In this document: in pieces, positions 34,275-44,055 of the stretch | How positions within the stretch are numbered: the stretch's first letter is position 1 | Layout of the letters: each line of letters begins with the position of its first letter | NCBI RefSeq assembly: GCF_003268025.1 | Contig: NZ_QLUW01000002.1 | Location: forward strand, 372,001-436,000 | Length of the DNA stretch: 64,000 bases | Reading direction: 5' to 3' | From: Paenibacillus montanisoli | Lineage (GTDB): Bacteria; Bacillota; Bacilli; Paenibacillales; Paenibacillaceae | The notes under the pieces: generated by a model | The model's input: only the letters and a program-made list of their open reading frames with translations | Database searches by the model: none | What the model was told of the DNA's origin: nothing | Translations under genes and position numbers: made by a program

Positions 34275-36527
34275 ATGAATCGGATTGCGACGCTTCTAAA
34301 GTTACCCTACGCTCGTATAAAATCTCCCTCTCTTTTCTTCTGGCTCCTGCTGAGCTACATGACGATCGTGATCCTGCTTGTTACATTCATTTTATATTCC
34401 GTTTTCTTCTACAAAGGCCAAATTAAAGATGAAGTCATCACCTACAATACCGTCAATTTGAAAAACACGATCGACAGTTACGAGGCCAATATCAGCCTGA
34501 TCCAGAATTCCGTCCTATCCTTTTCCATGAACGAAAAAATCGCCGCCCTGGACAAGCCGAATTTCGATTATGCGGCCGGCAGCAAGCTGATCGACGAGCT
34601 TCAAGTTTTCCTTATGAACCAATCTCTCTACCTCGAGAATATGATCGTCTACTTCAAGAAAAGCAACGTGACCATTGAAAAATCGCGCGGCGCCGACGCC
34701 GACGTCATGTTTCAGCGCTATTTTGCCAGCGCGGACTATTCCTACGACTTTTGGAGAGCGCAATTCGATAACCTGTATGTAACGCGCATCCTGCCCTCCT
34801 CCATATTTTCCGAATATGACTATTCGAACAAGAAGATTACAAGGCAGCTCATTCCGATTATCATTAAGAACCAGACTAATCCGTCCGTCCTCATCATCGC
34901 TCTTGCGGATGCGAAGAAGATGTACATGGCGTTTCACCAATCCATCACGGATGATTTCTATATCGTGGACGATGTACAGCGGCCTTATTTCGTAAGCGGC
35001 GACGAGGTACACGAAGCATTCCCGGTCTTCGACGTGAATGCCAGTTTCTTGAGGGATGGAAGCAATTATTACTTCTATAAGAAGGGCCAAAGCAGCAGGC
35101 TGACCTACGTGAACGTCATTCCGGACGATACCATCTCGCAGATGAAATGGAACATCAACTTTGTCATGCTGCTCGTGCTGGCCGTCCTGATCAGCATCCT
35201 TGCCTCTTTCCTGTTCAGCTTGCGGCTGAACCGCCCGGTCAAGCAGCTGGTGCAGGCAATCGGGCAGCTGACGACCGGTTTCCCCTGGCACAAGAACAGC
35301 GCAATCAAGGAATTTGCCATCATCCAGGAGAAGGTCCGCCACCTGCTCGATTCCAATTATGACATCAGCCAAAACCTCGAGGAGAAGAATTCCCTGCTGC
35401 GCCATTACGCTTATATCAATCAATTGAAGAACATCCGGAACAACGCCAGCTTCCTAAAAGATTTGATCAAGAGCAACCAGCCCTACCGGATCGTGCTATT
35501 CAAGCTAACCTTCCGGCCGCAGCTGCTGGAGGAAATCGATGATGACGAGGAACGCGCAACCTTATTCATTAGTGCTTATATCAATAAAATCTTGACCGAG
35601 AAGTATCCGGAATCGCTCACGTTCCAGCTCGAAAGCGATCAGCTGCTGTCCGTTATCTATTCCGGCGATGCCGAGCTTAGCTTGGACGAAACGCTGGAAG
35701 GGTTCAAAATCGTGCTCGATCTGGACCGTGCCTACTGCTTCTCGACGATAGCGGTCAGCGACCGGTACGAGCATCCGGACGAGTTCAAGCTGTCATTCGA
35801 GCAGGTCAAATCGCTTCTTCAGCACCGGAAATTCAACGACATGAATCAAGTGCTGCGCGAGAATGCCAATCCGAGGCTGGCGAATTATTATTTGATGCCC
35901 GCCCAGGAAGAAGAGCTTAATGCTTGTATGACCAACGGGAATGAGTCGCAAGTGATGCAGTTCATACATCGCGAGCTTGCGGCGCTTCGGAAGCGGGAAT
36001 CGACCGAGAATGAGGTGCAGAGCTTCGTAAGCTGCATCGTAGACCGGACCAAACGGGCTTTTATCGTCAATCAGCTCGATTCGGAGCTGCTCCAGACGAT
36101 GCAAGCCCGCCTGCAGCACTGTCATACGTTCGACGAGTTGGAGCTGCTGTTCGAAGAATGGCTGCCGCGGTTGACGGATTTGATCAAGAGCAAGAAAGAG
36201 AAGAAGGATCATATTACGAGCTTCGTGTTTGAGTATTTGGAGCAGCACTATGCCAATGATATTACGCTCGATATGATGGCCGACAAGCTAAACATAACGC
36301 GCAGCTATCTGTCCACGTATTTCAAAGAGAAGACCGGCACCTATTTCGTCGATTATGTTAATTTAATCCGGATAAGCCGGGCGAAGGAGCTGCTCTCCCG
36401 CTCGGACGTCAAAATCCAGGACGCCGCCGCCCGGGTCGGTTACCAGAACATTAACTCGTTCAACCGGATGTTCAAAAAATTTACGGGCGTTACACCAAGC
36501 GAGTTCCGCAAGGTGGAACGGGTCTAG
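34275..36527 (+). CDS. Membrane-anchored AraC-family regulator
   Basis: 750 residues. Helix at about 21-45 (FWLLLSYMTIVILLVTFI), an extracellular sensor region of about 245 residues, a second helix at about 292-315, a linker, and a C-terminal AraC double helix-turn-helix at about 643-745 (LDMMADKLNITRSYLSTYFKEKTG; IQDAAARVGYQNINSFNRMF). This is the YesN/YtdP-type one-component regulator common beside Lpl-type sugar transporters in Paenibacillus. ATG at 34275 has AAAGGG 8 nt upstream. Convergent with the cysteine-synthase-like gene (8-nt gap). Confidence 0.92.
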   Translation: MNRIATLLKLPYARIKSPSLFFWLLLSYMTIVILLVTFILYSVFFYKGQIKDEVITYNTVNLKNTIDSYEANISLIQNSVLSFSMNEKIAALDKPNFDYAAGSKLIDELQVFLMNQSLYLENMIVYFKKSNVTIEKSRGADADVMFQRYFASADYSYDFWRAQFDNLYVTRILPSSIFSEYDYSNKKITRQLIPIIIKNQTNPSVLIIALADAKKMYMAFHQSITDDFYIVDDVQRPYFVSGDEVHEAFPVFDVNASFLRDGSNYYFYKKGQSSRLTYVNVIPDDTISQMKWNINFVMLLVLAVLISILASFLFSLRLNRPVKQLVQAIGQLTTGFPWHKNSAIKEFAIIQEKVRHLLDSNYDISQNLEEKNSLLRHYAYINQLKNIRNNASFLKDLIKSNQPYRIVLFKLTFRPQLLEEIDDDEERATLFISAYINKILTEKYPESLTFQLESDQLLSVIYSGDAELSLDETLEGFKIVLDLDRAYCFSTIAVSDRYEHPDEFKLSFEQVKSLLQHRKFNDMNQVLRENANPRLANYYLMPAQEEELNACMTNGNESQVMQFIHRELAALRKRESTENEVQSFVSCIVDRTKRAFIVNQLDSELLQTMQARLQHCHTFDELELLFEEWLPRLTDLIKSKKEKKDHITSFVFEYLEQHYANDITLDMMADKLNITRSYLSTYFKEKTGTYFVDYVNLIRISRAKELLSRSDVKIQDAAARVGYQNINSFNRMFKKFTGVTPSEFRKVERV

Positions 36528-36535
36528 CCTAGGGC

Positions 36536-37504
36536 TTATTCGTACAAATCGGTGCTTAAGTACTTAAGACCGGAATCGTTGATGGTGAGCGCGATCCGGG
36601 CGCCGCGCTCCCGTTCGCGCAGCAGCCGCAGCGCCGCGGCGACGTTAGCGCCCGAGGAGAAGCCGGCGAAAATGCCTTCCTTGCGGGCTAACTCCCTTGT
36701 CGCCTCAATGGCTTCTTCATCCGATACGGTCAAATAATCGGTAGCATCCTCCTTATCCAGCAGCGGCAGCTTCATGCTGTACCCGCCGCCCTGGATACGG
36801 TGATTCGGATTCGTAACCGGCTGCCCGGCAAGATACGGTGCGGTTTCAGGCTCAACGACATAGCAGCGGATAGCTGGATTGCAGCGTTTCAACGCCTTGG
36901 CGCATCCAGCGAACGTGCCTCCGCTTCCGGCGAAGTCGACGAATACGTCGATTTCGCCTTTTGTTTGCTCCCACATTTCCATGGCCGTGTAGTATTCATG
37001 GGCATGCGTGTTGCCGAGGCGCTCGAATTGATCCGCGCGGAACGCCCCTTTCTCGCGAACGAGACGCTGCGCCTCCGCTTCCACTATCGCTAGACTATCG
37101 CCCGACACCTGCCCCGGTACCGAGCCCGGCGCCTGGTCCACCAGCACGACTTCTGCGCCGAGCGCCATCATCATGCGCGCACGCTCATAGGAATTGCCTT
37201 TGGACATGACCGCAACAAACGGATATCCCTTCACCGCGCAAACGATGGCAAGACCGGTGCCGGTATTGCCGCTAGTCAGCTCGACGACCGTCTGCCCCGG
37301 CAGCAGGCTGCCGTCCCTTTCGGCTTCCTCAATGATTTGCAAGGCGATCCGATCCTTCTTGCTGAAGCCGGGATTGAGGTACTCCAGCTTGGCATAGATC
37401 GCGCCTTCGAAGCCGGCTGTCAGCCTCGAGAGACGTACCATCGGCGTATTGCCGATCGCTTGGTGAACTCCGCTCAACAGTTGTTGTCCCCTCATCGGTT
37501 CCAT
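36536..37504 (-). CDS. cysK: Cysteine-synthase-family PLP enzyme
   Basis: 322 residues, fold-type II PLP enzyme. IGNTPMVRLSRL, the PLP lysine in NPGFSKKDRIALQII, ELTSGNTGTGLAI, GSGGTFAGCAKAL and GFSSGANVAAAL are family signatures; HRIQGGGYSM replaces the usual QGIGAGF. Catalyses beta-replacement, typically O-acetylserine to cysteine, but relatives make other amino acids. It overlaps the preceding hydrolase gene by 13 nt and ends the sugar-transporter operon, which is unusual company. ATG 37504 is near GGAGG (4-5 nt). Confidence 0.88.
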   Translation of the reverse strand: MEPMRGQQLLSGVHQAIGNTPMVRLSRLTAGFEGAIYAKLEYLNPGFSKKDRIALQIIEEAERDGSLLPGQTVVELTSGNTGTGLAIVCAVKGYPFVAVMSKGNSYERARMMMALGAEVVLVDQAPGSVPGQVSGDSLAIVEAEAQRLVREKGAFRADQFERLGNTHAHEYYTAMEMWEQTKGEIDVFVDFAGSGGTFAGCAKALKRCNPAIRCYVVEPETAPYLAGQPVTNPNHRIQGGGYSMKLPLLDKEDATDYLTVSDEEAIEATRELARKEGIFAGFSSGANVAAALRLLRERERGARIALTINDSGLKYLSTDLYE

Positions 37505-39483
37505 GTACCTCCATGCTGCGTAGTGACTGTCTTTTTCATCGGATCCAGCCAGCTCTCAACGAAGACGTTGCCCGGCTGCAAGACTTGAACCAGATCGGGA
37601 ATGTCGAAGGCGCAAAGCAGTCCAGGAACGATGATGCCTGATTCATACCGGTGTCCTTTAGCTTCCGCAAACGCTCGGAAGCTCTCGAGCAAGCCCGCAA
37701 CGCGCAGCCTGTGAATGCCGCCCGTCAACACGGCAGCATACAACGCGGTTAGCGCATGCTCTTCCTCCCCGTATAGGGTGATCTCCGCCTTTTCGAAGCC
37801 GCGTAACTGTTTCAAACCGCTGATCGCGGCGAGCGCATCGGCGACCCGCATGCCTTGCAGCGATCGGCCCAGCATCCGGGCGTTGTAGCCGCTGGCATTT
37901 TCAGGCTCGAACATGCCGAAGGTACATTCCTTCTCCATTGCCGCAGGCCCTGAGCCGCGCGGATGAATCGTAAACACCGCGTCATACCCGGCCTCCCGGG
38001 CTTGTTCAAGGCCCTTCTCGCTCATGCCGCCGACCGCTAGGCAAATCCGGGCCGTACCCCGATCCGTCGTGAAACGATGCAAGGAGCCGGAAATGCGCAT
38101 GCCCTCCTCGGACTCGAAAGCAATACCGCCATTTTCGTCGACGGCTAGCGGCGACAACCGCAAATCGCTGTCCAGAGGCAGCTGCAGCATCTCCTTCAGA
38201 CGCTCCCGGACTTCTCCGGGCTCCAGCTTGGAAGGAAGCGACTGCAGATGCTCCCGGATGATTTGCTGCATCGTGCCGTCAGCTGCGAATTCGCTCGATG
38301 CCTCGCCTAACCCCATGCAAAGCAATTCCGTCTCCGTAGGCAGCCGTTCATAATCAATTGCCTTATCAGGCTGGTAGGCAACCTGGAACGTTCGGCAGAA
38401 GAAACGAAGCACCTGTTCCCGCATATCGTGCCAGAAGCCGTGGCCTTTCATCGATACGTACAGCTCCAATAGCTCTTCCGCTTCGAGCAGCCGGTACAGC
38501 TTCTTCGCTTCAATGAACGCATCGCGCAAGCCGTCGATCGGGAAGAAATCGAACATGGCCGCGCCGATCAGATACGGCTTCGGCGCTGCGGCCGTCACGA
38601 GATCGCTGTGATCGAGTCCGCGCTGCATGAAGCCGGGCAAGCATTGCTCCGCGTCTTGCGCCATGATGCGGTACAACAGCGAGCGAAGCTCGGTAATGTA
38701 GCAGCACGGCGCAACCGCCTGGATTCGGTCGTCATAGGCCCCCATATACGCCGACATCGTGCCGCCGCCGGAATTGCCGGTCACGCCGATCCGCGTCGCG
38801 TCCACCTCAGGTCTCGAAAGCAAATACGACAGCGCGGCGATATTATCGCGCATCATGTGGGCGCCAAGATGCTCGCCCAGCAAACTAAGCTTTTGATCCA
38901 GGAAGCAGTGGGCGGCCACCGGGTCCATCCATGCCCCATCTCCGCTCCCGCCCGCTTGCGGAACCCGCCTCTCCCCCTGCCCGATCGGGTCGAACGTCAA
39001 TACGCAGAAGCCGTTCATAACCGCTTCAACGCAGAACGACACATAAGAACCATACGCTTTCCCTTCATTCGCGTGACCGCAGAACAGCAGGAGAGCCGGC
39101 AGCGGTCCGCTTCGCTGCTTCGGGTAATAGAAGCTGCCTGTTGCAAGTAGCCCCGCGACCGTTTCGATGCACACCTTGTCAATCAGGTAGATTCCCCGAT
39201 CCAGCGTTCCGGTTACAAAAGCACTGCCGCCGGCTTCTTCCGGGAGCGGACCGACGGACGCGCGGAAGGCATCCCGAACCTGCTGCCGGTACGCCATCGC
39301 CGACGCTTTATCGTTCACCTGTTTTAGCGCAGACTTGCGTTTGACTAAATAATCGGCGTTCAGCCTATCCAGATAGCGCCGGAACGGATGGCTGTGAAAC
39401 CGCTCGATATCCGGATAATCGTCGATGTAGGACAGCTCTCGCCGCCGATTGGCCTGCTCTTCCTGCAAGGAGAATGTACGCAT
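37492..39483 (-). CDS. Two-domain alpha/beta hydrolase, acetyl-xylan-esterase-like
   Basis: 663 residues without a signal peptide. The first half is an alpha/beta hydrolase: PALLLFCGHANEGKAYGSY, TFDPIGQGERRVPQ, nucleophile elbow GVTGNSGGGTMSAY, and a candidate catalytic His in MKGHGFWHDM. The second half (about 430-663) looks like a second, degenerate hydrolase domain (LAVGGMSEKGLEQAREAGYDAV; DPRGSGP-like IHPRGSGPAAM) lacking the Ser elbow. Likely a cytoplasmic deacylase for imported acetylated sugars. ATG 39483 has AAAGGAG 6-7 nt upstream. Confidence 0.75.
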   Translation of the reverse strand: MRTFSLQEEQANRRRELSYIDDYPDIERFHSHPFRRYLDRLNADYLVKRKSALKQVNDKASAMAYRQQVRDAFRASVGPLPEEAGGSAFVTGTLDRGIYLIDKVCIETVAGLLATGSFYYPKQRSGPLPALLLFCGHANEGKAYGSYVSFCVEAVMNGFCVLTFDPIGQGERRVPQAGGSGDGAWMDPVAAHCFLDQKLSLLGEHLGAHMMRDNIAALSYLLSRPEVDATRIGVTGNSGGGTMSAYMGAYDDRIQAVAPCCYITELRSLLYRIMAQDAEQCLPGFMQRGLDHSDLVTAAAPKPYLIGAAMFDFFPIDGLRDAFIEAKKLYRLLEAEELLELYVSMKGHGFWHDMREQVLRFFCRTFQVAYQPDKAIDYERLPTETELLCMGLGEASSEFAADGTMQQIIREHLQSLPSKLEPGEVRERLKEMLQLPLDSDLRLSPLAVDENGGIAFESEEGMRISGSLHRFTTDRGTARICLAVGGMSEKGLEQAREAGYDAVFTIHPRGSGPAAMEKECTFGMFEPENASGYNARMLGRSLQGMRVADALAAISGLKQLRGFEKAEITLYGEEEHALTALYAAVLTGGIHRLRVAGLLESFRAFAEAKGHRYESGIIVPGLLCAFDIPDLVQVLQPGNVFVESWLDPMKKTVTTQHGGTWNR

Positions 39484-39530
39484 AGCCAGCTCCTTTCGTC
39501 TTGTCGCTTCAATACGTCCTATGTAAAGAA

Positions 39531-39550
39531 GGAGAGAGTTTCCTCTCTCC
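39531..39550 (-). terminator. Intercistronic hairpin after the solute-binding protein gene
   Basis: GGAGAGAG GAAA CTCTCTCC followed by TTCTTT on the minus strand. A partial terminator or mRNA-stabilising hairpin here would raise binding-protein expression over downstream genes. Confidence 0.65.
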
Positions 39551-39568
39551 CTCACACCTTGGGACGGC

Positions 39569-41212
39569 CTATTTCCATTCGCCCGCGATTCCGTTTTCGT
39601 CCAGCAGTTTGTTGACGTCGTCGATGATTTCCTGGCCGCCCGCGTTCAAATATTCCTCGACCATCTTATCCCAGTCGGCGATCGGCTCCTGACCGACAAT
39701 CATCTTCGTTGTATGTTCGACAACAGCCTGATCCAACTCAGATACTTTCGCGTACAACAAGTCGGAGTGAATGCGGTTGACCGGGTCCAGATACGTCTTC
39801 GTCGTCTTCAGCAGATCGACCGCCGACTGCACGAACCCTTTCGTGAACGGATCCTGAAGCACCATCGCCGGCTGGGTGTCTTCATCCGTCGGCGCCCAGT
39901 ACCGAATGCCGAAATACGTCGTAGGCATCTCGCTGAACGCGCCATCTATCGAGAGGGCAACGCCGTTCTCCATCGTGTACCCTTTGCCTACGCCGCCGTA
40001 CTGCCAATCATACTCCGGATTTTGATCGTTGCGCTGATCGACCGGTATGAACGTCATGAAGTAGTTGATCATTTCTAGAATGCGATCGATCTTGTCCGGA
40101 TCGTCTGCCATTTTCGCGTTTAAGCTGTGCAGCTCGTAAAAGCCCGACAGGCCGGTAAAGCCTTGCTGGCCGTCCTCTTGCACGAACGGAGGAATGACCG
40201 CGAGCTCCGCGCCCGGATTCGTTTCCTTCAGCGTCTTGAATCGCGTTTCGGAAATATCATACGGTTGTTCGTAGAAGATGCCGATTTTGCCGGCGAAGAA
40301 ATCTTTGCGGGCGTCTGCCGACTTGGTGACGGCCCAGTCCTTGCTGATGGCTCCTTCTTGGTACAGATCGTGCAGCAGCGTCACTTGCTTTTTGAAGCCT
40401 TCGGAGATATTGCCCGGAATCAGCTGGCCATTCTCGTTCTTGTGATACCATCCGCTGTCCCACTCCGCGCCCATCCATGCACCGTAGACAATGGACTTTG
40501 CAAGGCCCAAACCGAGCGTATCGTTCTTGCCGTTCTTGTCCGGATCGTTCTTCGTGAAGGCGATCGCGACTTTCTTCAGTTCGTCATAGGTGGTTGGCAT
40601 CGACAAGCCTAGATTGTTGAGCCAGTCTTGGCGGATGATCGGCTTCTTGCCATATTTTGAAGGGAAATAATTCGGAATCGCGTAAATCTTGCCGTCAACC
40701 GTAACGGCATCCCAGACGTTCTTCGGAATGTTCTTGATCGCATCGTACTTGTCGATGTAATCGTTCAGCGGGAGGAACGCGCCTTGTTTCGCCCATTTGA
40801 CGAAGTTGGCATCGACTCCTTCCATGCCGATGACATCCGGCAGATCGCCGGCAGCCATGACGACCGGCAGCTTGTTCGCATATTCGTCATAAGGCACGAA
40901 CTGCGTCTTAAGATCGACGTTGAACTTCTCATTGATCATCTTGGCGCCGTTTCCGTTCGGGTCCGGGAGCGGACTGGCCCATGTGCCTTGTATGGTGGAA
41001 ATTTCGAGCTGCTTCTTTTCATCAGCCGCAGGCTGCTGGTTGGTTGCAGCCGGCTCGTTCTCGGTTGTCGCGGCCGGCGTATTGCTGGAGTCGGTCGTTT
41101 GAGCGGTGTTGGCAGGCTTGTTATTGCCGTTGTCGTTAGAGCCGCCGCATCCGGTAAGCCCGGTAATGATACTTGCGGCCGCTAACAGCGTCACGATTTT
41201 CTTCGTTTTCAT
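39569..41212 (-). CDS. Sugar ABC transporter solute-binding lipoprotein (LplA type)
   Basis: 547 residues. Signal peptide MKTKKIVTLLAAASIITGLTG with lipobox LTGC (Cys22), an Asn/Thr/Ala-rich linker to about residue 60, then a large family-1 substrate-binding domain. Length above 500 residues and the pairing with two Lpl/Ytc-type permeases indicate an oligosaccharide-binding protein held on the outer face of the membrane. ATG 41212 has GGGAGGGG about 6 nt upstream. No ATPase gene nearby; such systems commonly share MsmX. Confidence 0.92.
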   Translation of the reverse strand: MKTKKIVTLLAAASIITGLTGCGGSNDNGNNKPANTAQTTDSSNTPAATTENEPAATNQQPAADEKKQLEISTIQGTWASPLPDPNGNGAKMINEKFNVDLKTQFVPYDEYANKLPVVMAAGDLPDVIGMEGVDANFVKWAKQGAFLPLNDYIDKYDAIKNIPKNVWDAVTVDGKIYAIPNYFPSKYGKKPIIRQDWLNNLGLSMPTTYDELKKVAIAFTKNDPDKNGKNDTLGLGLAKSIVYGAWMGAEWDSGWYHKNENGQLIPGNISEGFKKQVTLLHDLYQEGAISKDWAVTKSADARKDFFAGKIGIFYEQPYDISETRFKTLKETNPGAELAVIPPFVQEDGQQGFTGLSGFYELHSLNAKMADDPDKIDRILEMINYFMTFIPVDQRNDQNPEYDWQYGGVGKGYTMENGVALSIDGAFSEMPTTYFGIRYWAPTDEDTQPAMVLQDPFTKGFVQSAVDLLKTTKTYLDPVNRIHSDLLYAKVSELDQAVVEHTTKMIVGQEPIADWDKMVEEYLNAGGQEIIDDVNKLLDENGIAGEWK

Positions 41213-41279
41213 GCTTAGCCCCTCCCTAGTATCCATCTTAATGGTATGCCGAATCTGGACGCAATTACAATCCTGCTTA

Positions 41280-42167
41280 TTAACCCTTTACCGAGCCCAG
41301 CATCACCCCCTTGGCGAAATGCTTTTGCAGAAACGGATACACGATCAAAATCGGTATCGTCGCTAAAATGATGGCGGCCATGCCGATCGTCTCCGGCGGC
41401 GGCAAGTGTGCCGATCTCGCGGCATCGCGCGCGGCGCTTGCAAGGGTGTTGGCGGCGTCGTCCAGAATGACGATTTGTCTCAGGATGACCTGCACGGTCC
41501 ATTTCGCCGGATCGTTCAAGTACAGGATCGCGTTAAAATAGGTGTTCCATTGGCCGACCGCGTAAAAGAGGCCGAAGGCGGCAAGCGCCGGTTTGGATAG
41601 CGGGAGAATGATGCGGGTGTAAATTTGCCAATCGTTCGCGCCGTCGATAACGGCGGCTTCGTTCAATTCCTCCGGAATGCTCATGAAGAACTGGCGCATG
41701 ACGATGAGGTTGAAGGAACTGATGGCATCCGGAATGATAAGCGACCAATAGGAGTTGATCAGGCCCGTCGCTTTGACTATCAAGTAGGTCGGGATCATGC
41801 CCGCCCCGAAAATGAAAGTAAACAACACGAGGAACAGATAGAACCGTTGGCCCCACAGCCTTCTCGTCAGCGAGAAAGCCATCGTGGAGGTGAGCAGAAG
41901 GCTAACGAGAGCGCCGACGATCGTAATATACACCGTTACGCCGATGGATCGGATAAATTCCTTGGAGTCGAAAATGAACCGGTACGCGTCCAGCACCCAG
42001 GCTTTCGGGAACAGGAGCAACTCGGTATTCACGAACTCTTCATAGGAAGAGAACGAGACCGCGGTAATGTAATAGAACGGAAACAGCATCACAAGCGACA
42101 GCAGCAGCAGCAGCAACAGGTTGATTCCATCGGTGATCCGATCCGACAAGGTTCGCTTGATCGGCAT
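41280..42167 (-). CDS. Sugar ABC transporter permease (LplC/YtcP type)
   Basis: 295 residues, six helices. Typical YtcP/LplC sequence: FYYITAVSFSSYEEFVNTELLLFPK, IPTYLIVKATGLINSYWSLIIP, and the EAA loop ELNEAAVIDGANDWQIYTRIILPL. Forms a heterodimer with the next upstream permease. ATG 42167 has GGAGGAG about 10 nt upstream. Confidence 0.93.
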   Translation of the reverse strand: MPIKRTLSDRITDGINLLLLLLLSLVMLFPFYYITAVSFSSYEEFVNTELLLFPKAWVLDAYRFIFDSKEFIRSIGVTVYITIVGALVSLLLTSTMAFSLTRRLWGQRFYLFLVLFTFIFGAGMIPTYLIVKATGLINSYWSLIIPDAISSFNLIVMRQFFMSIPEELNEAAVIDGANDWQIYTRIILPLSKPALAAFGLFYAVGQWNTYFNAILYLNDPAKWTVQVILRQIVILDDAANTLASAARDAARSAHLPPPETIGMAAIILATIPILIVYPFLQKHFAKGVMLGSVKG

Positions 42168-42189
42168 GACTCGCCCACTCCTCCCTGAT

Positions 42190-43152
42190 TTAGAATACCC
42201 CTTCTTCGCCGAACTTTTTGGCCAGCCGGTTCACAGCCAAGATTAGCACCAGGCCGACAAGCCCTTTGAACAACCCGACTGCCGTACCGAAGCTGAAGTC
42301 TGACTGCTGGATCCCTTTGAAGTAAACGAAAGTGTCGAGGACGTTGCCGACATCCATCGTGAACGGATTCAACATGAGGAAAATTTGCGTGAAGCCTGAA
42401 TCAAGCACGCTGCCAAGCCGCAGGATCAATAGAATAATGATCGTGCCCCGAATCGCAGGGAGCGTAATATGCCACATCTGGCGCCACCGGCTCGCGCCAT
42501 CCACAATGGCCGCTTCATAGAGAGTCGGATTAACGCCGGCGAGTGCAGCGAGGAAAATAATCGTGCCCCAGCCCGCTTCCTTCCAGATGACCTCGAGCAC
42601 AATAAGCGGCATGAACCAACCCGGTTCCTGGAGGAACTGAATCGGTTCCATCCCGAAGACGAAGTGCAGCCCTTTGTTAACGATCCCCTCCGTCTTCAGG
42701 AAAATCGTCACGATGCCGACAACGACGACCCAGGAGAGGAAGTGGGGCAAATAGACGACCGATTGAATGAGGCGCTTCACCCGCTGATTCCTTACTTCAT
42801 TCAGCATGAGCGCAAGGATGATCGGCACAGGGAATGCGAACAACGTTTGCAGGAAAAAAAGCCAGAGCGTGTTCCCGATGACCCGGACCACTTCCGCATC
42901 CTCGAAGATGCGCTTAAAATGCTTCAGGCCTACCCAATCGCTGTGCAGAAACCCTTTGAACGGGCTGTAATCCTCGAAGGCGATAATGTTGCCCAGCATG
43001 GGCACGTACCGGAACCAGATAAAGTAGACGAGTCCCGGAAGCAGAAGAAGAAATCCGTAGCGCTCCCGGAATAGCCTTGCGGCAAGAGACCTGGTCGGCG
43101 CTTTTTTGCTCTCGATCACCGTATTGCCGGCTTCCACGGATGTCGTAGACAT
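42190..43152 (-). CDS. Sugar ABC transporter permease (LplB/YteP type)
   Basis: 320 residues, six helices. The LplB hallmarks are FIWFRYVPMLGNIIAFEDYSPFKG, IQSVVYLPHFLSWVVV and the EAA loop LYEAAIVDGASRWRQMWHITLPA. ATG 43152. Upstream of LplC by 22 nt; co-transcribed with the epimerase gene before it and the transporter genes after it. Confidence 0.93.
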   Translation of the reverse strand: MSTTSVEAGNTVIESKKAPTRSLAARLFRERYGFLLLLPGLVYFIWFRYVPMLGNIIAFEDYSPFKGFLHSDWVGLKHFKRIFEDAEVVRVIGNTLWLFFLQTLFAFPVPIILALMLNEVRNQRVKRLIQSVVYLPHFLSWVVVVGIVTIFLKTEGIVNKGLHFVFGMEPIQFLQEPGWFMPLIVLEVIWKEAGWGTIIFLAALAGVNPTLYEAAIVDGASRWRQMWHITLPAIRGTIIILLILRLGSVLDSGFTQIFLMLNPFTMDVGNVLDTFVYFKGIQQSDFSFGTAVGLFKGLVGLVLILAVNRLAKKFGEEGVF

Positions 43153-43188
43153 GCAGTTTCTCCTCCCCGCTTTCGTATTGAGTGCGAA

Positions 43189-43992
43189 CTACTCCTTGAT
43201 ATAGCGGATGAAATGAGGAAACGCGACTTCCGGCTCTTCGATCGACGGTACCCACCGCTTCTCCCATTCAAAGGACAACCAGCCCTCGTAGCCTTTCTCG
43301 GCGAGCAGCCTGACGCAATCGCGGATTGGAACGTCGCCTTCGCCGACCAGCGTGATTTGGCTATGCATTTCCGCGCCTTGCGTATCCTTGATATGCGCAT
43401 GCTTGATGTAGCGCCCTAACCTTTCGTAGGTGACGCCAAGCGGCTCGCCGTCCCCGTACTTATAAGGATTGTTAATGTCCCACAATACGCCGAGCGCGCT
43501 GCTGCCGACCTGTTCGATCACCGCAAGCAACGTCCGGGAATCCGAGAAATCGCCGTGCGTTTCGATCAGCACGCTGACGCCGGTGCCTTCTGCATGGCGG
43601 CAAACCGCTTGCCAGCCTTGCGCAACCTGGGCGATCGTTTCCTCGCGGGCGTTTTTGTCGGGAATCGCATCCCCGAACACCCGTATGTATGGCACGCCTA
43701 GCTTGACCGCCAAATCCACCGCTGCCTTTCCTTCTTCGATCGAAGCTTCGAGCTTCGCCGGATCGTGAAAGACGCAGGACGTATCCAGGCAGATGATTTC
43801 AAGTCCGTATTCTATTAACTGCCGCTTGGACCGCTCGATATTGTCCGGCAGAAACGGCGTGCATTTGTGCAGCGCCATCTCTTGCTCGATACCTCGAATT
43901 TCGATGCCGTCGTACCCGAGCTCGGACGCTTCTTTTAAAATTCTCTCCCAGCTCCAAGCCGGGCACCCCAGCGTGGAAAATGCTATTTTCAT
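43189..43992 (-). CDS. TIM-barrel sugar phosphate isomerase/epimerase-like protein
   Basis: 267 residues: MKIAFSTLGCPAWSWERILK, LGYDGIEIRGIE, VLIETHGDFSD, LGVLWDINNPYKYG, YIKHAHIKDTQ and WLSFEWEKRW provide the metal-binding Glu/Asp/His/Glu of the xylose-isomerase-like barrel. ATG 43992 has GGAGGCG about 6 nt upstream; the longer frame lacks family support. First gene of the transporter operon, so its substrate is probably the imported sugar. Confidence 0.9.
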   Translation of the reverse strand: MKIAFSTLGCPAWSWERILKEASELGYDGIEIRGIEQEMALHKCTPFLPDNIERSKRQLIEYGLEIICLDTSCVFHDPAKLEASIEEGKAAVDLAVKLGVPYIRVFGDAIPDKNAREETIAQVAQGWQAVCRHAEGTGVSVLIETHGDFSDSRTLLAVIEQVGSSALGVLWDINNPYKYGDGEPLGVTYERLGRYIKHAHIKDTQGAEMHSQITLVGEGDVPIRDCVRLLAEKGYEGWLSFEWEKRWVPSIEEPEVAFPHFIRYIKE

Positions 43993-44055
43993 AGACTCGC
44001 CTCCAATTTGTGTTCGCTTGCGTTGATTCCAATGTACAGTAAGCCCTATAGGAAA

